Shown here one piece after another: positions 6,684-9,008 of a stretch of DNA of 9,008 nt (position 1 is its first letter; every line of letters begins with the position of its first letter). Both the position numbers and the translations under genes were made by a program. The stretch comes from Streptosporangiaceae bacterium. GTDB lineage: Bacteria; Actinomycetota; Actinomycetes; Streptosporangiales; Streptosporangiaceae. The stretch spans positions 1-9,008 of the forward strand of contig JAICWX010000346.1 in NCBI GenBank assembly GCA_025934635.1. Direction: 5' to 3'. The notes below the pieces were generated by a model that was given only the letters and a program-made list of their open reading frames with translations, made no database searches and was not told where the DNA came from.

Positions 6684-6768
6684 CAGGCGATCGTGCCACG
6701 GCCCGGTCCTGGGACAGAATTGCTGTGCAACTGTGCTCAGTAGGGGCCGCAGCCGTAAGGGAGGCACG
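6684..6768. promoter_or_regulatory. Shared divergent control region with a small palindrome
   Basis: The 85 bp between the leftward SDR gene and the rightward acyl-CoA dehydrogenase gene must hold both start signals. The short palindrome TTGC-TGT-GCAA (6720-6730) is flanked by a looser ACAG...CTGT pair, a plausible operator core. Candidate promoter hexamers are poor on both strands (on the minus strand, TTGCAC at the palindrome). A good ribosome site, GGAGG, lies at 6760-6764 before the rightward ATG. No regulator gene is present in the window. Confidence 0.35.
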
Positions 6769-7398
6769 ATGGCGTGGGACTTCGAGACCGATGCCGAGTA
6801 CCAGGCCCAGCTCGACTGGGCCGGCGCGTTCGTCCGGGACGAGGTCGAGCCGCTGAAGGAGGAGATCCGCAAGCGCCGGCTGTGGGCCACGCACCTCGGC
6901 CCCGAGCTCGGCGGCGAGGGCCACGGGCAGCTCAAGCTGGCGCTGCTGAACGAGATCCTCGGCCGCTCCGGGTGGGCCCCGCTGATCTTTGGCTGCCAGG
7001 CCCCGGATACCGGGAACGCCGAGATCATCGCCCACTTCGGCACGCCCGGGCAGAAGGAGCGCTACCTGCGCCCGCTGCTGGACGGCGAGTTCTTCTCCTC
7101 CAACGCCCGCACCGCCGCGTTCCTCATCGTCATGGTGGTCACCAACCCGGACGTCAGCCCGTACCGGGGCATGTCGATGTTCCTGGTGCCGACGGACACG
7201 CCGGGCGTCATTATCGAGCGCAACGTCGGGCTGGCCGACGGGCCGACCGAGGTGCACAAGGTCACGGTGGCCCGCCAGGTCCTGCGGGACTACTCCCCCA
7301 GCGACGACCTGTGGCCCAGCCAGCACATCCCCCGGCGGCTGGCCGCCGCCCGGGAGAAGTACGCCGACTACCTGGAGCACGAGGTGGGCAATCAGTGA
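6769..7398 (+). CDS. Acyl-CoA dehydrogenase (ACAD10/11-LvaC type), internally shortened to half length
   Basis: A 209-residue protein whose every segment matches the ACAD10/11-like acyl-CoA dehydrogenases (flavoenzymes of about 400-430 residues), but with internal pieces gone. Residues 1-29 are the N-terminal start. Residues 31-107 continue with L-W-A-T-H-L-G-P-E-L-G-G, G-C-Q-A-P-D-T-G-N-A-E-I-I and L-R-P-L-L-D-G-E. Residues 109-154 give F-S-S-N-A-R to R-N-V-G-L, and 155-209 the C-terminal A-D-G-P-T-E-V-H-K-V-T-V-A-R tail. Missing, compared with the family as I know it, are a linker after E-V-E-P-L, the FAD-contact stretch with M-T-E-P, and most of the C-terminal helical domain including the dimer and FAD interface. 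The frame stays open and codon use is normal throughout. ATG start with GGAGG five bases upstream. It overlaps the kinase gene by 4 nt (GTGA). Normal dehydrogenase activity is unlikely: it is a decaying gene, a non-catalytic partner, or an assembly product. Confidence 0.85.
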   Translation: MAWDFETDAEYQAQLDWAGAFVRDEVEPLKEEIRKRRLWATHLGPELGGEGHGQLKLALLNEILGRSGWAPLIFGCQAPDTGNAEIIAHFGTPGQKERYLRPLLDGEFFSSNARTAAFLIVMVVTNPDVSPYRGMSMFLVPTDTPGVIIERNVGLADGPTEVHKVTVARQVLRDYSPSDDLWPSQHIPRRLAAAREKYADYLEHEVGNQ

Positions 7399-8411
7399 TC
7401 GACCTCGGGCGCCTCGACCGGTGGATGGACGAGGCCGGGCTCGCGGGGAGGGGCGAGCCGGCCGGGCACCGGCTGCTGTCCGGCGGCACCCAGAACGAGA
7501 TCTACGAGATCCGCCGCGGCGCCCTGCACGGCGTGATGCGGATCCCGCCGCCGTCCGCGCCGGCCGGCCGGGACGAGGGCATCCTGCGCGAGTGGCGCAT
7601 CATCGAGGCGCTGACCGGGACCGACGTGCCCTGCCCGCCGGCCCTGGCCCGGTGCGCCGATCCCTCGGTGCTGGGCCGGCCGTTCTACCTGACGGGCTTC
7701 GTCGACGGCTGGTCGCCGACCGACCAGGTGCCCTGGCCCGCGCCGTTCGACGCGGACCGGCAGGCCCGGCGGCAGCTGGCCTACCAGCTGGTCGAGGGCA
7801 CCGCGCTGCTGTCCAGGGTCGACTGGCAGGCCAGGGGCCTGCACGACCTGGGCCGGCCGGACGGCTTCCACGAGCGCCAGGTCGGCCGGTGGACCGCCTT
7901 CCTGGACCGGATCAAGGGCCGGGAACTGCCCGGCTTCGACGTGGCCGCCGCCTGGCTGCGGGACCGGCGGCCGCGGGACTACATCCCGGGCCTCATGCAC
8001 GGCGACTACCAGATCGCCAACGTGATGTTCCGGTACGGCACCCCGGCCCGGCTGGCCGCCATCGTGGACTGGGAGATGGGGACCGTCGGCGACCCCAAGC
8101 TCGACCTGGCCTGGATGCTGCAGAGCTGGCCGGATGACGGCGGGACGGCGAAGATGATCTTCTTCAGCCATGTCGACCTGTCCGGCCTGCCGTCCCGGTC
8201 CGACCTGCTGGCGCACTACGCGGAGGTATCCGGGCGGCAGGTCGACGACATCGACTATTACCTGGTCCTGGCCAGCTGGAAGTTCGCCATCGTGCTGGAG
8301 CAGGGCTTCCAGCGGGCCGGGGACGACGTGAAACTGCAGGCGTTCGGCCCGGCCGTGCTCGAGCTGATGGCACAGGCCGCCGAGCTGGCCGAGACGTCGG
8401 ATTACCGGTGA
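7395..8411 (+). CDS. APH-fold phosphotransferase, ACAD10/11 or LvaA-like
   Basis: A 338-residue kinase of the aminoglycoside-phosphotransferase/choline-kinase fold, in the subgroup found fused to or beside ACAD10/11-type dehydrogenases. Seen directly: a Gly-rich N-lobe loop, L-S-G-G-T-Q-N-E (28-35), the catalytic loop H-G-D-Y-Q-I-A-N with Asp204 and Asn209, and the metal-binding I-V-D-W-E-M with Asp225, followed by G-D-P-K-L-D-L-A-W (232-240). Length and motifs are complete, so it should be active. LvaA of Pseudomonas putida, of this type, phosphorylates the hydroxyl of 4-hydroxyvaleryl-CoA in levulinate catabolism; ACAD10 and ACAD11 do related chemistry on 4-hydroxyacyl-CoAs. A similar substrate is inferred here; antibiotic resistance is not suggested. 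The GTG start overlaps the upstream stop as GTGA, giving tight translational coupling with the shortened dehydrogenase. The stop is 12 nt before the next gene. Confidence 0.9.
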   Translation: MIDLGRLDRWMDEAGLAGRGEPAGHRLLSGGTQNEIYEIRRGALHGVMRIPPPSAPAGRDEGILREWRIIEALTGTDVPCPPALARCADPSVLGRPFYLTGFVDGWSPTDQVPWPAPFDADRQARRQLAYQLVEGTALLSRVDWQARGLHDLGRPDGFHERQVGRWTAFLDRIKGRELPGFDVAAAWLRDRRPRDYIPGLMHGDYQIANVMFRYGTPARLAAIVDWEMGTVGDPKLDLAWMLQSWPDDGGTAKMIFFSHVDLSGLPSRSDLLAHYAEVSGRQVDDIDYYLVLASWKFAIVLEQGFQRAGDDVKLQAFGPAVLELMAQAAELAETSDYR

Positions 8412-8423
8412 GGACGGCCTGAC

Positions 8424-9008
8424 GTGCGCGCCGCGATCTGCCGTGAGTACGGCCCGCCCGAGGTCGTCCGGGTCGAGGACCTCCCGGCCCCGCCGCTCGG
8501 TCCCGGGCAGGTCCGGGTGGGGGTGCGCGCGGCGGCGGTCAGCTATCCGGACGTGCTCCGCGTCGCCGGGCAGTACCAGGTCAAGCTGCCGGTGCCGTTC
8601 ATCCCGGGGAGCGAGTACGCCGGGATCGTCACCGCGGTCGCCCGGGACGTCGCCCGCCCCAGGATTGGCGACCGGGTGTTCGGGACCACGGGGGCCGGCG
8701 CGTTCGGCAGTGAGGTCGTGGTGGCGGCCGGGGCGGTCAGGGCCGTGCAGGCCGGGCTGAACGACCGGGTGGCGGCCGCTTTCGGCGTGGCGCACCGGCT
8801 GGCCTACCACGTGCTGCGCACGGTGGCCCGCCTGCAGCCGGGGGAAGAGCTCGTGGTGCTCGGGGCCGGCGGCGGCGTCGGCCTGGCGACCGTGCAGATC
8901 GGCGCCGTCCTGGGCGCCTCGGTGACCGCGGTCTCGTCGTCGGCGGCGAAGCTGGAGGCGGCCGCCGTCGCCGGGGCCCGGCACCTGGTCGACCACCGGG
9001 CCGGCGAC
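8424..9008 (+). CDS. MDR-family NAD(P)H:quinone oxidoreductase-like enzyme (3' end outside the window)
   Basis: 195 codons are present and the gene runs off the right edge; full members are about 320-330 residues. It opens M-R-A-A-I-C-R-E-Y-G-P-P-E-V-V, the typical start of zinc-free quinone oxidoreductases of the medium-chain dehydrogenase/reductase superfamily. Next come the GroES-like domain with Y-P-D-V-L (42-46), P-G-S-E-Y-A-G (62-68) and G-D-R-V-F-G (84-89), and the nucleotide-binding G-A-G-G-G-V-G (near 150-156). The Cys/His ligands of zinc alcohol dehydrogenases are absent from the visible part, which supports reduction of quinones, enones or enoyl-type substrates with NADPH. GTG start with GAGGA nine bases upstream, 12 nt after the kinase stop, so it is co-transcribed with it. 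Relatives often sit beside acyl-CoA dehydrogenase/kinase pairs in actinomycetes. Confidence 0.88.
   Translation, partial: MRAAICREYGPPEVVRVEDLPAPPLGPGQVRVGVRAAAVSYPDVLRVAGQYQVKLPVPFIPGSEYAGIVTAVARDVARPRIGDRVFGTTGAGAFGSEVVVAAGAVRAVQAGLNDRVAAAFGVAHRLAYHVLRTVARLQPGEELVVLGAGGGVGLATVQIGAVLGASVTAVSSSAAKLEAAAVAGARHLVDHRAGD

Noticed and set aside
5916..7043. Long upstream extension of the SDR frame (375 codons)
   Set aside because: The added 120 residues run antisense through the dehydrogenase gene and are not part of any SDR; ATG 6683 gives the family length.
6774..7394. Extended kinase frame giving a 545-residue protein
   Set aside because: The extra N-terminus is the out-of-frame reading of the dehydrogenase gene; the GTG at 7395 overlapping the stop gives a complete kinase.
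6733..7398. Upstream TTG start for the dehydrogenase gene
   Set aside because: The ATG at 6769 has a strong GGAGG and matches the family start M-A-W-D-F; the extension would cover the control region.
7392..8996. Minus-strand open frame of 534 codons antisense to the kinase and MDR genes
   Set aside because: Shadow frame: repetitive composition, no domain, opposite two well-supported genes.

Overview
The window comes from a very GC-rich chromosome with G/C at most third codon positions, several GTG starts and an acyl-CoA dehydrogenase/phosphotransferase gene pair of a kind common in actinomycetes. I read it as an actinomycete (Streptosporangiales- or Pseudonocardiales-like is a guess). It holds nine protein genes, the last one running off the right edge. 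I found no tRNA, rRNA, CRISPR array or recognisable insertion sequence.

Left part (about 1-3560), all on the minus strand: a dodecin-family protein that lacks the usual flavin-stacking Trp; a two-gene hydrolase operon, read as an HSL-type alpha/beta esterase followed 13 nt later by a CocE/NonD-family serine hydrolase; and an 83-residue single-pass membrane protein with a clear promoter and a long inverted repeat lying over it.

Middle (about 3562-4185): roughly 600 bp without a convincing gene. It holds the AT-rich promoter, a possible short gene relic and a decayed tandem repeat of about 22-27 bp. After it comes a small unrecognised plus-strand gene whose 3' end overlaps the next, convergent gene by 11 bp.

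Right part (4502-9008): two divergent operons share an 85-bp control region. Leftward run an SDR oxidoreductase and a YtcJ-type amidohydrolase, one base apart. Rightward run an acyl-CoA dehydrogenase relative, an APH-fold phosphotransferase overlapping it by 4 nt, and a quinone-oxidoreductase-like MDR enzyme. The dehydrogenase/phosphotransferase pair matches the LvaC/LvaA and ACAD10/ACAD11 arrangement, known for handling 4-hydroxyacyl-CoAs through a phosphorylated intermediate. I therefore infer acyl-CoA (possibly hydroxy-acid or lactone-derived) catabolism, with the hydrolases perhaps supplying acids from esters.

The most striking feature is the dehydrogenase. It is only 209 residues, about half the family length, yet reads without interruption. 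Compared with the family as I remember it, three internal segments are missing, all in frame, each joined at residues that occur on both sides of the missing piece. It lacks the FAD-contact segment and most of the C-terminal helical domain but keeps its exact C-terminal tail and its coupling to the kinase gene.
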